This document shows, one piece after another, positions 1 through 7,699 of a DNA stretch of 21,293 nucleotides (position 1 is its first letter; every line of letters starts with the position of its first letter). The DNA is taken from IMG/VR virus record IMGVR_UViG_3300033182_001047, positions 1 through 21,293 of that record, one strand, 5' to 3'. The notes beneath the pieces were generated by a model, which was given only the letters and a program-made list of their open reading frames with translations, did not search any database and was not told the origin of the DNA. This DNA is from a virus. A program made the position numbers and the translations under genes.

Positions 1-357
1 ACCACTGGTTGCACTATTCAAGTTATTCAACTCGTCATGCAGATTGAAGTTTTCAACTTCCTTCTCAACCCAAGTACCACCTGCTGCAATACATGCTGCT
101 TCTGATGCTGGCGGATTTACTGTACTTTCTACTGGATCATAATCATCAAGCAGAGTCTCATCATAGTTTTCACAGTATTGTAAAGTTATTGGACCAGTAT
201 TCTTACCTGCAAGAATATCAAAACCTTCTTTGATTTTATCTTGTGCTTCTTGCATACCAGCAAGTTGAGTTGGACCACGAGACATAAGCGATTTCAAATC
301 TGACATCGCATCAGTCATTTGAGTTATTTGAGCATTATTCGCTGTACACTTACCCAT
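1..357 (-). CDS. Partial virion structural protein (unassigned), C-terminus outside window
   Basis: An open frame begins with ATG at 357 and runs off the left edge of the window with no stop, giving 119 residues (MGKCTANNAQITQMTDAM... at the N-terminus). A good Shine-Dalgarno (GGAGG) lies 8 nt upstream, inside the last codons of the gp5-like gene, whose TGA at 362-360 is only 2 nt away. The two are therefore translated as one unit. There is no signal peptide. The first 60 residues look helical and polar, followed by an acidic stretch near residue 70. I do not recognise the family. Position directly after the spike gene in a baseplate operon suggests a virion or baseplate-associated protein, by inference only. 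Confidence 0.75.
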   Translation of the reverse strand, partial: MGKCTANNAQITQMTDAMSDLKSLMSRGPTQLAGMQEAQDKIKEGFDILAGKNTGPITLQYCENYDETLLDDYDPVESTVNPPASEAACIAAGGTWVEKEVENFNLHDELNNLNSATSG

Positions 358-359
358 TA

Positions 360-1682
360 TCAACCTCCAATGAATACTGTGGCAGAATTACTGGTGATAA
401 CACCATCATCGTTACCGCTTGATTCATCATCATCATCACGAGTAGTGTCACCAAAACGTGCTGCTCCAGGAGCAGAATTCGCATGACTATCATTGACCCA
501 AACTTGTGAACCATCAATACGCATAACACCTTGAGATGTTACAGTGTTTGTTCCAAAGTTGACCAACTTGAAGTTACCCTTTGCCAGAATATTAGTATCA
601 GTAGACGATGTCATAAAGATATCGTCTTGTGTGGTAAGCATATAATCTTTCTTGACATTGATGATCATATTCTTGCTGTTGATGTTGGTGATAGAATCGC
701 CAGTAGCAAGACTCAATAAATCATCACCAGTAATATTAGTTGCTCTATGTTTACCAATCTCTGTTTCATGGTTGTGACCAACTTTAGTTTGCCAAGAACT
801 CTTCAAATCAAAGGTTGTTTCACCCTCAACTTCTAAGTGATAGTTACCTTTGATCAATTCACGTTTTGTTCCCTCAACAGTAACGTTCCAGTCGCCACCA
901 ATGTACATGTTCTTGCCTTTGATGACTATTTCATTATCATCACCGATAATCTTTACTGTTCTTGTTCCATCATTGATAATTTCTTCATATGTACCAGTTG
1001 GGTGAAAACGATGGTATCGAGTTCCACCTGGAGTGTCATCAAATTCTTCTAAGTGCCCAGATTCAGTTTCTCTTACATGGTTTAGAGGATACCAAGAATC
1101 AATTCCATCTGCTGCAGGTTTTTCTTGCCAAAACTTTTTGGTGTAGTATGCATCTGCCTTATCAGGTGCTACAGTAGATAATTTTGGTGGTGTTGCTGTT
1201 GGATAAAGTATGGGTGAACCGTTATCGTTCACTCTGCCTGCATTTTTACTTACTCTTGAAAAGTGTTCTTCGCAAGTGTCTTCACGTGCTGCACGATTTA
1301 CATCAGAATCATCAATACCTTTTGGATATGTTCCTGTTGGATCATTGAACCCAACATTTGGATCTGAAAGTTCTGACGGAATTCCTGGAAGTGTTCCCAT
1401 AACAACTGGTTCTTGTGCACGTTCGCCGTCCATGAAGAAACCAATAACCCACGACCCCTCAACAATACCAGTTGGAGAGAAACCAAGTCCATTGACAGAA
1501 GCAGATTGGACACCATTCATAACTTGTGCCCATGGCAAGTCTTCAGTTTTTATTGCACTTTTATCATCAGTGTGAAAACCAAATGCACGAACACGCAAAC
1601 GACCCAGTTGTACTGGGTCATCTCTATCTTCAACTACACCAACGAACCATGTGAATCCGTCTCTGCCTATAAACTCACGCAT
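360..1682 (-). CDS. 5: gp5-like baseplate hub/tail spike protein without lysozyme domain
   Basis: A 440-residue protein. The N-terminus (about 1-110) matches the gp5/VgrG-type OB fold seen in T4-like central spikes (GRDGFTWFVGVVEDRDDP, then GRLRVRAFGFH, then a GFFMDGE..EPVVMGTLPG strand pair). About residues 225-410 hold short alternating beta repeats rich in V/I/T/N/G, as in the triple-stranded spike beta-helix. T4 gp5 carries a lysozyme domain between these parts. Here the linker (about 115-220) is too short and shows no lysozyme motif, as is common in marine T4-like phages. The gene sits next to a gp27-like hub gene, its expected partner at the tip of the tail tube. The spike would pierce the outer membrane mechanically; peptidoglycan cleavage must be encoded elsewhere. 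Confidence 0.88.
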   Translation of the reverse strand: MREFIGRDGFTWFVGVVEDRDDPVQLGRLRVRAFGFHTDDKSAIKTEDLPWAQVMNGVQSASVNGLGFSPTGIVEGSWVIGFFMDGERAQEPVVMGTLPGIPSELSDPNVGFNDPTGTYPKGIDDSDVNRAAREDTCEEHFSRVSKNAGRVNDNGSPILYPTATPPKLSTVAPDKADAYYTKKFWQEKPAADGIDSWYPLNHVRETESGHLEEFDDTPGGTRYHRFHPTGTYEEIINDGTRTVKIIGDDNEIVIKGKNMYIGGDWNVTVEGTKRELIKGNYHLEVEGETTFDLKSSWQTKVGHNHETEIGKHRATNITGDDLLSLATGDSITNINSKNMIINVKKDYMLTTQDDIFMTSSTDTNILAKGNFKLVNFGTNTVTSQGVMRIDGSQVWVNDSHANSAPGAARFGDTTRDDDDESSGNDDGVITSNSATVFIGG

Positions 1683-1685
1683 AAA

Positions 1686-1901
1686 TTATTTTCTTGATTG
1701 AATTGTAGTTTTTGCTCTTTTTACTGCTTTTTGGATACGACTACCAACTCTTGGTGCTGAACGTTTCTTTGCTGCAGGTTTATCTTCTTCAACAGGTGCT
1801 TCTTCTACAATCTCTTGCAAAAGTTCTGGTTCTACTGGAGTCTGAACTTCTGGTTCAATAACTTCTTGTAAAAATTGTCTTTTCGAATTTGGTAATGGCA
1901 T
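1686..1901 (-). CDS. Small charged hypothetical protein in baseplate operon
   Basis: A 71-residue protein. The first half is acidic and Pro/Glu-rich (PEVQTPVEPELLQEIVEE). The second half is strongly basic and Lys/Arg-rich (AAKKRSAPRVGSRIQKAVKR). No membrane segment or signal peptide is visible. The start ATG overlaps the TAA of the gp27-like gene (TAATG), with GGAGGA upstream, so it is translationally coupled. The stop lies 3 nt before the gp5-like start. The bipolar charge could suit a small chaperone or linker in hub assembly, but no family is recognised. Confidence 0.7.
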   Translation of the reverse strand: MPLPNSKRQFLQEVIEPEVQTPVEPELLQEIVEEAPVEEDKPAAKKRSAPRVGSRIQKAVKRAKTTIQSRK

Positions 1902-3265
1902 TATGCTATTCCTCCGTCTTTAGTGCATTCTAGCACAGTTATCATTTCTGTTTTTGAAAATTGTTGTGTGACTTTAGTAATCAAATATTTTCCAGTAAGG
2001 TATTTATCATGCGTTTCCAAATCTTTCTGGTCAGCAGTATCAATTGGAAAATTGAACTTTATAGTTTGACCTACCTTCAAATGCGGATTCATTGGAATCG
2101 CCACTTCAATAGGTGTGTTGAATATTGCTGTTCTGAAAGAATTTTTTATATCTTTGGTATTTTCAATCCTTTTTACTTTTGGACTTTCACTTGCAAAGAG
2201 TGGATCTAAATCATGACCATTTCTGGTTGTCATCATGCTGACAATTGGTTCCTTTCCAGCAGCAACACCCTGAACAAATTTATTTTGCAATTTATTGAAC
2301 TTTGATGCATATTTTGCATAATCATATGTAACTTGATTCATGTTCTTTTTCAACGTGTCAAGTTTTATAGTTTTTGAGACATACAATCCATTATTCAAAT
2401 TATCTAATAAGTCAAACTGTCTAATTTGTTTATATGATATAATACTCTTTTCATCAGGAACATCTACATTATCGCTATCAACTTTGGTGACGTTTTTATT
2501 CGTATATGAGTATTCATCTACAGGGTCTTCTTTTGTCAAATTGTTCACATTATAGAAATTGAAATTCTCTGAGTCTTCATAAAATACAAAATATGGAATT
2601 CTAGTAGCACAATCAGATTCACGAACTAAGAATCTAATAGTGTCATCAACAGTCAAGTTTGGAATAATAAATTTATGCAAACCTAATGTTTCCATAGTAT
2701 TCAATTGTTTATTGATTCTATTATGGGTGATGCTTCTAAGTTGTCTGTAGATTTGCAACACTTCTGCTGATTTGAAATATCTTTTATGTAAAGATTCAAT
2801 CATATTTTTGGTTGTAGAACCACCAGTGCCACCAAAAGATGATGAAACTCTTGATGCTTGTGTTTGATATGCTTCTTCACTCACACCACTAAACATATAA
2901 ACTTCAGAATTGTTTGCACCTTGTCTATCTCTTACAGCATACAATCTAAATGTGTGTGTATAAATTTTTTCTGGTTCTGGTGCACCTTTAGATCTGTTTC
3001 TATAACTGACAACAAGAATTTCTGTTCCTTGAAAACCACCAGTAAAGTTTCCATCTGGATAATAAGGAAGGTTGTGCAGAAATTTAGATGAGTCAAAGAA
3101 TACAAGATCACATTCAAGATAATGACGAAATATATTTTGGTAAATGTTTATTGCAGTTGTCAAACCTGAGATGTCAATAACATTACCATTAGAGGTAATA
3201 AAATTGACATCAATAATCTCAACATCACCTGGATGGCGATATCCTTGAACCGTTGATTCGCTCAT
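1901..3265 (-). CDS. 27: gp27-like baseplate hub protein
   Basis: A 454-residue protein lying between gp53 and the gp5-like spike gene, where a hub subunit is expected. The N-terminal part (about 15-120) reads as a tail-tube-like beta domain (ISGLTTAINIYQNIFRHYLE, then FDSSKFLHNLPY). The middle has the helical and mixed region typical of gp27/VgrG hub proteins. The C-terminus (about 395-450) has a compact beta domain (LKVGQTIKFNFP, then KYLITKVTQQFSKTEMITVLE) like the second tube domain of T4 gp27, with its 'GVKI.F...Y.V..V.H' pattern. The start ATG overlaps the gp53 stop by 4 nt (ATGA), with AGGA upstream. Identity at the sequence level is distant, so the call rests on pattern, size and context. 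T4 gp27 is 391 residues. Confidence 0.72.
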   Translation of the reverse strand: MSESTVQGYRHPGDVEIIDVNFITSNGNVIDISGLTTAINIYQNIFRHYLECDLVFFDSSKFLHNLPYYPDGNFTGGFQGTEILVVSYRNRSKGAPEPEKIYTHTFRLYAVRDRQGANNSEVYMFSGVSEEAYQTQASRVSSSFGGTGGSTTKNMIESLHKRYFKSAEVLQIYRQLRSITHNRINKQLNTMETLGLHKFIIPNLTVDDTIRFLVRESDCATRIPYFVFYEDSENFNFYNVNNLTKEDPVDEYSYTNKNVTKVDSDNVDVPDEKSIISYKQIRQFDLLDNLNNGLYVSKTIKLDTLKKNMNQVTYDYAKYASKFNKLQNKFVQGVAAGKEPIVSMMTTRNGHDLDPLFASESPKVKRIENTKDIKNSFRTAIFNTPIEVAIPMNPHLKVGQTIKFNFPIDTADQKDLETHDKYLTGKYLITKVTQQFSKTEMITVLECTKDGGIA

Positions 3266-3837
3266 ACACCATTCCTAAGAATATCTTCCGCTTCGCCAAC
3301 AATTGTATTCAAATACTTTTCATGTAGAATCTTGATTCTTCTCTTTTTCTCATTTTGTTCAAGTTCCCAATCCCATTTAGAAACAGAAACTTTATCAACT
3401 CCACCCAAAGTATCATATGTGTCTTTATCAACAACAACATATCTCTCGTTGATGATAGAACCATCAACTTTTGTTTGTTTGGTGTTTAGGATTCTTCGAT
3501 ATTCATGCACTGTTGATTGCGCAGCAGCAATAGAACCATACTTACCTTTGATGTAATCTTCTAAGTCTTTATTGAATAGTGCCCAACCAAAAATAGGGTC
3601 GGTTATATCATTATATAGCAAAACAACCCAAGCATAAGCAGAGTCACCATAATACCTTTCAGCAATTGTATCTGGACGTTCGCCTGCTTGGACATTGTAA
3701 TTATAATACACACCCAATTGATCTTTTACTGAACTTTTTACTTTGAATCTGCGAAGAATATTTGTAACTAATATTGTTTGACCAATATCAGTAAGGTCTT
3801 GTTGGATTTTTGGAAAGTATGAAAAATAATTTGACAT
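3262..3837 (-). CDS. 53: gp53 baseplate wedge protein
   Basis: A 191-residue protein, matching the usual length of T4 gp53 (196). Characteristic features are the N-terminal YFSYFPKI..., a region with VQAGERPDTIAERYYGDSAY (LysM-like, residues about 49-68) and a WVVLLYNDITDPIFGWAL block that is highly conserved in gp53 of T4-like phages. The protein is a wedge subunit that bridges baseplate wedges and the hub. It lies 11 nt downstream of gp48, with AAGGT upstream of its ATG, and overlaps the next gene by 4 nt. It belongs to the gp48 late operon. Confidence 0.93.
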   Translation of the reverse strand: MSNYFSYFPKIQQDLTDIGQTILVTNILRRFKVKSSVKDQLGVYYNYNVQAGERPDTIAERYYGDSAYAWVVLLYNDITDPIFGWALFNKDLEDYIKGKYGSIAAAQSTVHEYRRILNTKQTKVDGSIINERYVVVDKDTYDTLGGVDKVSVSKWDWELEQNEKKRRIKILHEKYLNTIVGEAEDILRNGV

Positions 3838-3848
3838 CTATATCTACC

Positions 3849-5012
3849 TTATGGTGTTTGATCATAATAGTTGGGATTATCTGCCAAGAATGCTTCCATT
3901 TCTGCTTCTTCACTTCCTGGTGGATCTGGAACATAATCAATCTTTTTGAGTTGTTCTGCAAAATCTTCTTTGGTCAAAATTTCTACTTCTTGAAAGGTCA
4001 GAGAAATATCAACAACAACTGGGTTGCCATCGTCATAGAAACGTGGAACACCATCACCATTATAATTCACATTCATATCTTTCAAAACGCTTCTCTTGAA
4101 CTTGAATGTGGTTTCTTGAAGTTTTGGCGCAAGAGAAATCATAAACTCATCAGGATAACTGAATAGGAATCTATTATCTTTAGGTAATGATGGATACATT
4201 GCTTCTTGCATAACACGAATCATTTCTTTCAAAGCATTCGCCTCATTTGGATTTCTTGGGATAAAGCGATAATTGAATGTAAATGATCTGAAACCAACAC
4301 CATCAAATAATACTGCCATATGGGGATTTATAGCAAAACCAGCAGTACTCATTGCACCTTGGAAAGCAGTCCCAACACCACCAACAGCAGTACCAATAAT
4401 TGCGCCAATATTACCACCAGCAAGTTTACCGATTGTTCCTGCTGCACCAACCGTGAATACTGCTGCACCAATATTTTCAATTTGTTTTCTGGTTTCTTCA
4501 TTCATTGATGCTCTTTTATCTTGATCAAAGAAGTTGGTGAAGTCATTGAACTTTTGCTTCACCATTGCTTCTCCAAGATTTACTGCATTTACAACATCTC
4601 CTGGACCAATCTGACCAGAACTAAAAGCACCTGCTAAACCCATTGCTTGGTCATTATACTTTGCGGTGTATTGTGGATTCAACTGAGTTGGAACTGGAAG
4701 GATAATACTTTTCTTTACATTGGTGCTGGTGCTACCCATAGATTTGACTTTTACTCTATCGACAACATCAAATCTGATGTAATGCTCTTCATCTATATCT
4801 TCTGGGAATACTAATGTTGCTCCAGCAACTGGTTCAATCTCATATAACTTTTTCATGCTTGAATCAGTTCTTGAGGCATTCATCGCCTTTTGTTTTCTTT
4901 GATTGAAGTTACCAGATAATGAAAAACCACCCTTACCGAAACTAAGTCCGATTCCGCTGGTTGCATTTCCATGTTGTGCGCTAAGACCGCCGATGATGTC
5001 GCCTATTGCCAT
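3849..5012 (-). CDS. 48: gp48 baseplate tail-tube cap protein
   Basis: A 387-residue protein beginning MAIGDIIGG, with Gly/Ser-rich, flexible first 50 residues. The centre holds a small-residue-rich segment (about 165-210, GAAVFTVGAAGTIGKLAGG). The C-terminal half has the conserved tube-like domain (FDGVGFRSFTFNYRFIPRNP, then NRFLFSYPDEFMISL, then VVVDISLTFQEVEILTKEDF), as in gp48/gp54 tube-initiating proteins. gp48 caps the hub and, with gp54, starts tail-tube polymerisation. It is the first gene of a minus-strand operon. An exact late promoter (TATAAATA) lies 32 nt upstream of its ATG and AGGG serves as the ribosome site. T4 gp48 has 364 residues. Confidence 0.88.
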   Translation of the reverse strand: MAIGDIIGGLSAQHGNATSGIGLSFGKGGFSLSGNFNQRKQKAMNASRTDSSMKKLYEIEPVAGATLVFPEDIDEEHYIRFDVVDRVKVKSMGSTSTNVKKSIILPVPTQLNPQYTAKYNDQAMGLAGAFSSGQIGPGDVVNAVNLGEAMVKQKFNDFTNFFDQDKRASMNEETRKQIENIGAAVFTVGAAGTIGKLAGGNIGAIIGTAVGGVGTAFQGAMSTAGFAINPHMAVLFDGVGFRSFTFNYRFIPRNPNEANALKEMIRVMQEAMYPSLPKDNRFLFSYPDEFMISLAPKLQETTFKFKRSVLKDMNVNYNGDGVPRFYDDGNPVVVDISLTFQEVEILTKEDFAEQLKKIDYVPDPPGSEEAEMEAFLADNPNYYDQTP

Positions 5013-5020
5013 GAGGTTTC

Positions 5021-5028
5021 CCTAAATA
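5021..5028 (+). promoter_or_regulatory. Possible degenerate late promoter for the gp4 operon
   Basis: CCTAAATA on the plus strand differs from the late consensus TATAAATA at two positions. It lies 28 nt before the gp4 ATG at 5057, the same geometry as the minus-strand late promoter opposite it. If real, the two late units diverge from a 44-nt spacer with overlapping start regions. The short degenerate motif in AT-rich DNA makes this tentative. Confidence 0.35.
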
Positions 5029-5043
5029 AGAGTTGTTTCAGTC

Positions 5044-5051
5044 TATTTATA
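5044..5051 (-). promoter_or_regulatory. T4-type late promoter for the gp48 operon
   Basis: The plus strand reads TATTTATA, so the minus strand carries an exact TATAAATA, the T4 late -10 element recognised by the gp55/gp33 form of RNA polymerase. Transcription would begin about 7 nt downstream, near 5037, leaving a leader of roughly 25 nt before the gp48 ATG at 5012. Position and orientation fit the late tail operon gp48-gp53-gp27-gp5. Confidence 0.85.
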
Positions 5052-5056
5052 ATGGT

Positions 5057-5497
5057 ATGTTCAAGTCTTACAAAGGAAAATACAAACCGAAGAATCCCAA
5101 GAAGTATAAAGGTGACCCAAATAACATAACCTATCGCTCCAGTTGGGAACTTCAGATGATGGCATATTTGGATAAGAATCCAGATATTGTCTGGTGGGCA
5201 TCCGAAGAAATGGCAATACCTTATCGCTCTCCAATAGACGGCAAAAGACATCGATACTTCCCAGACTTCATAATCAAGACTACCAACGGCGAAGTTGTTA
5301 TGATTGAAGTCAAACCTGCAAGTCAGTCACGTCCACCTGAAAAGAAATCTCGTGTGACAAAGAAATATTTGAATGAGGTGAAGACTTGGGGAGTCAATCA
5401 AGCGAAGTGGAAAGCAGCAGAAGAATACTGTAAAGATAGAAAATGGAAGTTTCAAGTTATAACTGAAAACCATTTATTCGCAAATCGTCCTAAATAG
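5057..5497 (+). CDS. 4: gp4 head-completion nuclease (PD-(D/E)XK, TnsA-like)
   Basis: A 146-residue protein when started at the ATG at 5057, close to T4 gp4 (150). Visible motifs are the GKYKPKNPKKYKGDP N-terminus, SSWE (E31), RYFPDF (D70) and MIEVKP (E84, K86), which make a PD-(D/E)XK nuclease active site as in the TnsA-like fold. gp4 acts on filled heads to finish the head so that tails can join. A longer reading from TTG at 5033 is possible, but family members start close to GKYKPKNP and neither start has a clear Shine-Dalgarno. It is the first gene of the plus-strand unit; the next ATG is 4 nt after its stop. Confidence 0.93.
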   Translation: MFKSYKGKYKPKNPKKYKGDPNNITYRSSWELQMMAYLDKNPDIVWWASEEMAIPYRSPIDGKRHRYFPDFIIKTTNGEVVMIEVKPASQSRPPEKKSRVTKKYLNEVKTWGVNQAKWKAAEEYCKDRKWKFQVITENHLFANRPK

Positions 5498-5501
5498 TAT
5501 C

Positions 5502-6077
5502 ATGTCAATATTCAGTCAAATTATAGCAGATGGTGCGTCAAAGGGTTATACTCCTGGACAAACTGCCAAGGCACGTCAGTGGTTTAGAGATACCGCAAGG
5601 GATTTTGCTGCTGGTCGTTCACGTATGATGCGTGAAGGTAGAAAGGTATCTGCTCCTGAAATTGGATCAATGTATCATTTTATCTATGATCCAAAAGGCA
5701 AAAAGACATTACCATATTATGATAAGTTTCCATTGATCTTTATGGTTGATGGTGCTCCAGGTGGTTTTTATGGAATCAATCTCCATTACCTTCCACCAAC
5801 AATGCGTGCAGTTTTGATGGATAAGTTGTATACCATTTCATCAGATAAAAGATATGATACAAATACAAAACTTCGCTTATCGTATGATGTTATGAAAGGT
5901 GCAGCAAAGTTCAAGTATTTCAAACCAACTTTCAAGCACTACCTTGCAAGTCATGTAAAGTCTCAATTTTTGAAGATAAATGCAGACGAATGGGATATTG
6001 CTTTGATGTTACCAACTCAGAACTTTGCAAAAGCAAGTTCTGATAAAGTTTACGCTGATTCAAGGATGGCAATCTAA
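5502..6077 (+). CDS. Conserved T4-type structural-module protein, unassigned
   Basis: A 191-residue protein. It has a basic N-terminal helix (ARQWFRDTARDFAAGRSRMM), a strongly patterned core (SMYHFIYDPKGKKTLPYYDK, FPLIF, GGFYGINLHYLPP, MRAVLMDKLY) and a C-terminus ending AKASSDKVYADSRMAI. The core is of the kind seen next to gp4 and gp54 in marine T4-like phages, but I cannot place it with certainty. A relative of the DNA end-protecting protein gp2, which neighbours gene 4 in T4, is one possibility; a baseplate or tail component is another. It starts 4 nt after gp4 and its stop overlaps the gp54 ATG (TAATG), so it is co-translated with both. Confidence 0.8.
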   Translation: MSIFSQIIADGASKGYTPGQTAKARQWFRDTARDFAAGRSRMMREGRKVSAPEIGSMYHFIYDPKGKKTLPYYDKFPLIFMVDGAPGGFYGINLHYLPPTMRAVLMDKLYTISSDKRYDTNTKLRLSYDVMKGAAKFKYFKPTFKHYLASHVKSQFLKINADEWDIALMLPTQNFAKASSDKVYADSRMAI

Positions 6078-6952
6078 TGTCACTACTAAAAGGTATCGTT
6101 CAAGGTGCAGCACAAGGATTTGTTGATAGTGCTATTGGCAAATTTTTGGGGCATGGTGCTTCTGGTGAGAAACAAGGTTTCAATGCTCAGAATATGCTTT
6201 CTTCATTATCGAAGTCTGGTGTTGCCCACTCTGGTCACTTTGAAGTTCAGGTAACTGGACCAAGACAAAGATTACTAGACAAAGATGATTCACCTCAGGG
6301 AGATGAGCGATCAAGAGCATCAACTGGTTTAGGTGGTGGTGCCGAAAGAGAAATGATTTACCGTGCTGAAGCAGCAGAAATTCCTGGACGTTCTATCGCA
6401 ACTGTTGAACACAGATTTGATAACTACTCTCCAATTTCAAGAGTAGCGACTGGTCAAACCTATACACCAATTACAATTTCTTTCTTGCTTTCTGAAGATT
6501 TGAGAGAAAAGGAATACTTCGAACAGTGGCATGACCAAATTGTTGGAACTGGAGCATTTACAACCAATTCACCAAAAGCAAGATCTAACGCACAATATTA
6601 TCATCAATATGTTGGATCAGTAATTATCAGACAATATAGTTCAAACGGTCAGATAAAATCTATTCACACTCTAAATGAAGCATATCCATATGTTATTGGT
6701 GGTATTGGTGTAAATTGGAGCGATGATGCTCATATGAGATTGCAAGTCCAGTTTACATACCACAGTTATCAGGCAGTATTCTACAAACAAGATCAAGCAG
6801 AAAAGGGAATGAGTTTTGGTTTTTCTTTGGGTAAAGGTGGACTTTCAGCATCACTTTCCGTTCCTGAAATTGGTTCTATTGGAACAGGCGGTGGTAGATC
6901 TGCAGCAAATTTCCAACCATTAGGAAAGAAAATTTTTAGTTCAATATTATAA
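6077..6952 (+). CDS. 54: gp54 baseplate tail-tube initiator
   Basis: A 291-residue protein (T4 gp54 has 320). The conserved tube-fold core runs from about residue 55 to 240: SGHFEVQVTGP, AEIPGRSIATVEHRFDNYSP, YTPITISFLLSEDLREKEYF, then LNEAYPYVIGGIGVNWSDD and LQVQFTYHSYQAVFY. This resembles gp19/gp54 tail-tube proteins. The first 50 residues are small-residue-rich (LLKGIVQGAAQGFVDSAIGK), as in gp48. gp54 sits on gp48 and starts polymerisation of the tube and sheath. Its ATG overlaps the previous stop, with AAGGA upstream. The C-terminus (about 245-291) is Gly/Ser-rich. Confidence 0.9.
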   Translation: MSLLKGIVQGAAQGFVDSAIGKFLGHGASGEKQGFNAQNMLSSLSKSGVAHSGHFEVQVTGPRQRLLDKDDSPQGDERSRASTGLGGGAEREMIYRAEAAEIPGRSIATVEHRFDNYSPISRVATGQTYTPITISFLLSEDLREKEYFEQWHDQIVGTGAFTTNSPKARSNAQYYHQYVGSVIIRQYSSNGQIKSIHTLNEAYPYVIGGIGVNWSDDAHMRLQVQFTYHSYQAVFYKQDQAEKGMSFGFSLGKGGLSASLSVPEIGSIGTGGGRSAANFQPLGKKIFSSIL

Positions 6953-6969
6953 TTTTTTGAGGTTATATC

Positions 6970-7665
6970 ATGGCATTACCGACAATATCAGTACCGACTT
7001 ATGAGTCTATCATTCCATCAACTGGTGAGAAGATAACATATAGACCATTCCTTGTCAAAGAAGAAAAGATTCTTTTGATGGCATTAGAAGGCAGAGATAA
7101 AAAAGAAATTAGTCTTGCAATACACAAAATCTTAGATTCTTGCGTAAATGAAGATATAGATTTTGGCAAACTTCCAATGTTTGACATTGAATTTTTGTTT
7201 TTGATGCTTCGTGCGAAGTCTGTTGGTGAAGTTATTTCATTTAGACTTGGTCACACAGGCGAAAGTGATTGTAATCACAAAACCGATATTGAAATTGATT
7301 TGAATGAAGTTCAAGTTATTGGTGAAATCAAAGACGGAAAAATTATGTTGGATGATAAGGTTGGAATCAAGATGCATTATCCAACAGTTTCGTCTTTAGA
7401 TAATGAAGTCAAAGGTAACGAAGATCTTCTAAGTGTAATTGCAGATTGTATTGATGTTGTGTTTGATCAAGAAGAAGTTTATGAAGACTTTACAAGAGAA
7501 GAACTTATTGAGTGGTTAGGAAATCTAAACCAAACTCAATATAGAAAGATAAATGAATTCTTTAGATCTGCTCCAAAACTTTCATACACTGCCAAGTGGA
7601 AATGTAAAGAATGTGGTGAAGAAGATGAGATGACAATTGAGGGTTTATATAATTTTTTTATGTAA
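6970..7665 (+). CDS. 26: gp26-like baseplate hub / tail assembly protein
   Basis: A 231-residue protein of the T4 gp26/gp51 baseplate family (Pfam T4_baseplate type). It shows the N-terminal YRPFLVKEEKILLMALEGRD block, PMFDIEFLFLMLRAKSVGE in the middle, and a C-terminal AKWKCKECGEEDEMTIEGLY segment with a CxxC pair. The Shine-Dalgarno GAGGT precedes the ATG. A run of seven T's (7653-7659), in phase with the last two Phe codons, lies just before the stop. The next gene is in the -1 frame, so a longer gp26-gp51 fusion of about 291 residues may also be made. Its position upstream of a tape-measure-like gene matches the tail assembly chaperones (lambda G/GT) of other tailed phages. Confidence 0.88.
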   Translation: MALPTISVPTYESIIPSTGEKITYRPFLVKEEKILLMALEGRDKKEISLAIHKILDSCVNEDIDFGKLPMFDIEFLFLMLRAKSVGEVISFRLGHTGESDCNHKTDIEIDLNEVQVIGEIKDGKIMLDDKVGIKMHYPTVSSLDNEVKGNEDLLSVIADCIDVVFDQEEVYEDFTREELIEWLGNLNQTQYRKINEFFRSAPKLSYTAKWKCKECGEEDEMTIEGLYNFFM

Positions 7666-7699
7666 GCATGATACATGACTCGTTGGCGAATATGTATCA
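7653..7699 (+). promoter_or_regulatory. Predicted -1 programmed ribosomal frameshift signal (gp26/gp51)
   Basis: The heptamer T TTT TTT occupies 7653-7659 in the zero-frame phase X XXY YYZ of gp26, two codons before its stop. After a -1 slip the ribosome reads Tyr-Val-Ser and enters the 7668 gene in frame. A 9-nt spacer is followed by a perfect 8-bp inverted repeat, TGATACAT (7669-7676) and ATGTATCA (7692-7699), with a 15-nt loop and a possible extra G-U pair. The downstream gene has no clear Shine-Dalgarno of its own. The pieces are all seen directly; their function is inferred. Confidence 0.55.

Noticed and set aside
1210-1575. 121-codon plus-strand frame opposite the gp5-like gene
   Set aside because: Antisense to the conserved OB-fold region; no ribosome site and no protein-like pattern.
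5488-5497. CCTAAATA before the 5502 gene as a late promoter
   Set aside because: It lies only about 6 nt before the ATG and would start transcription inside the gene; it is the Pro-Lys-stop end of gp4.
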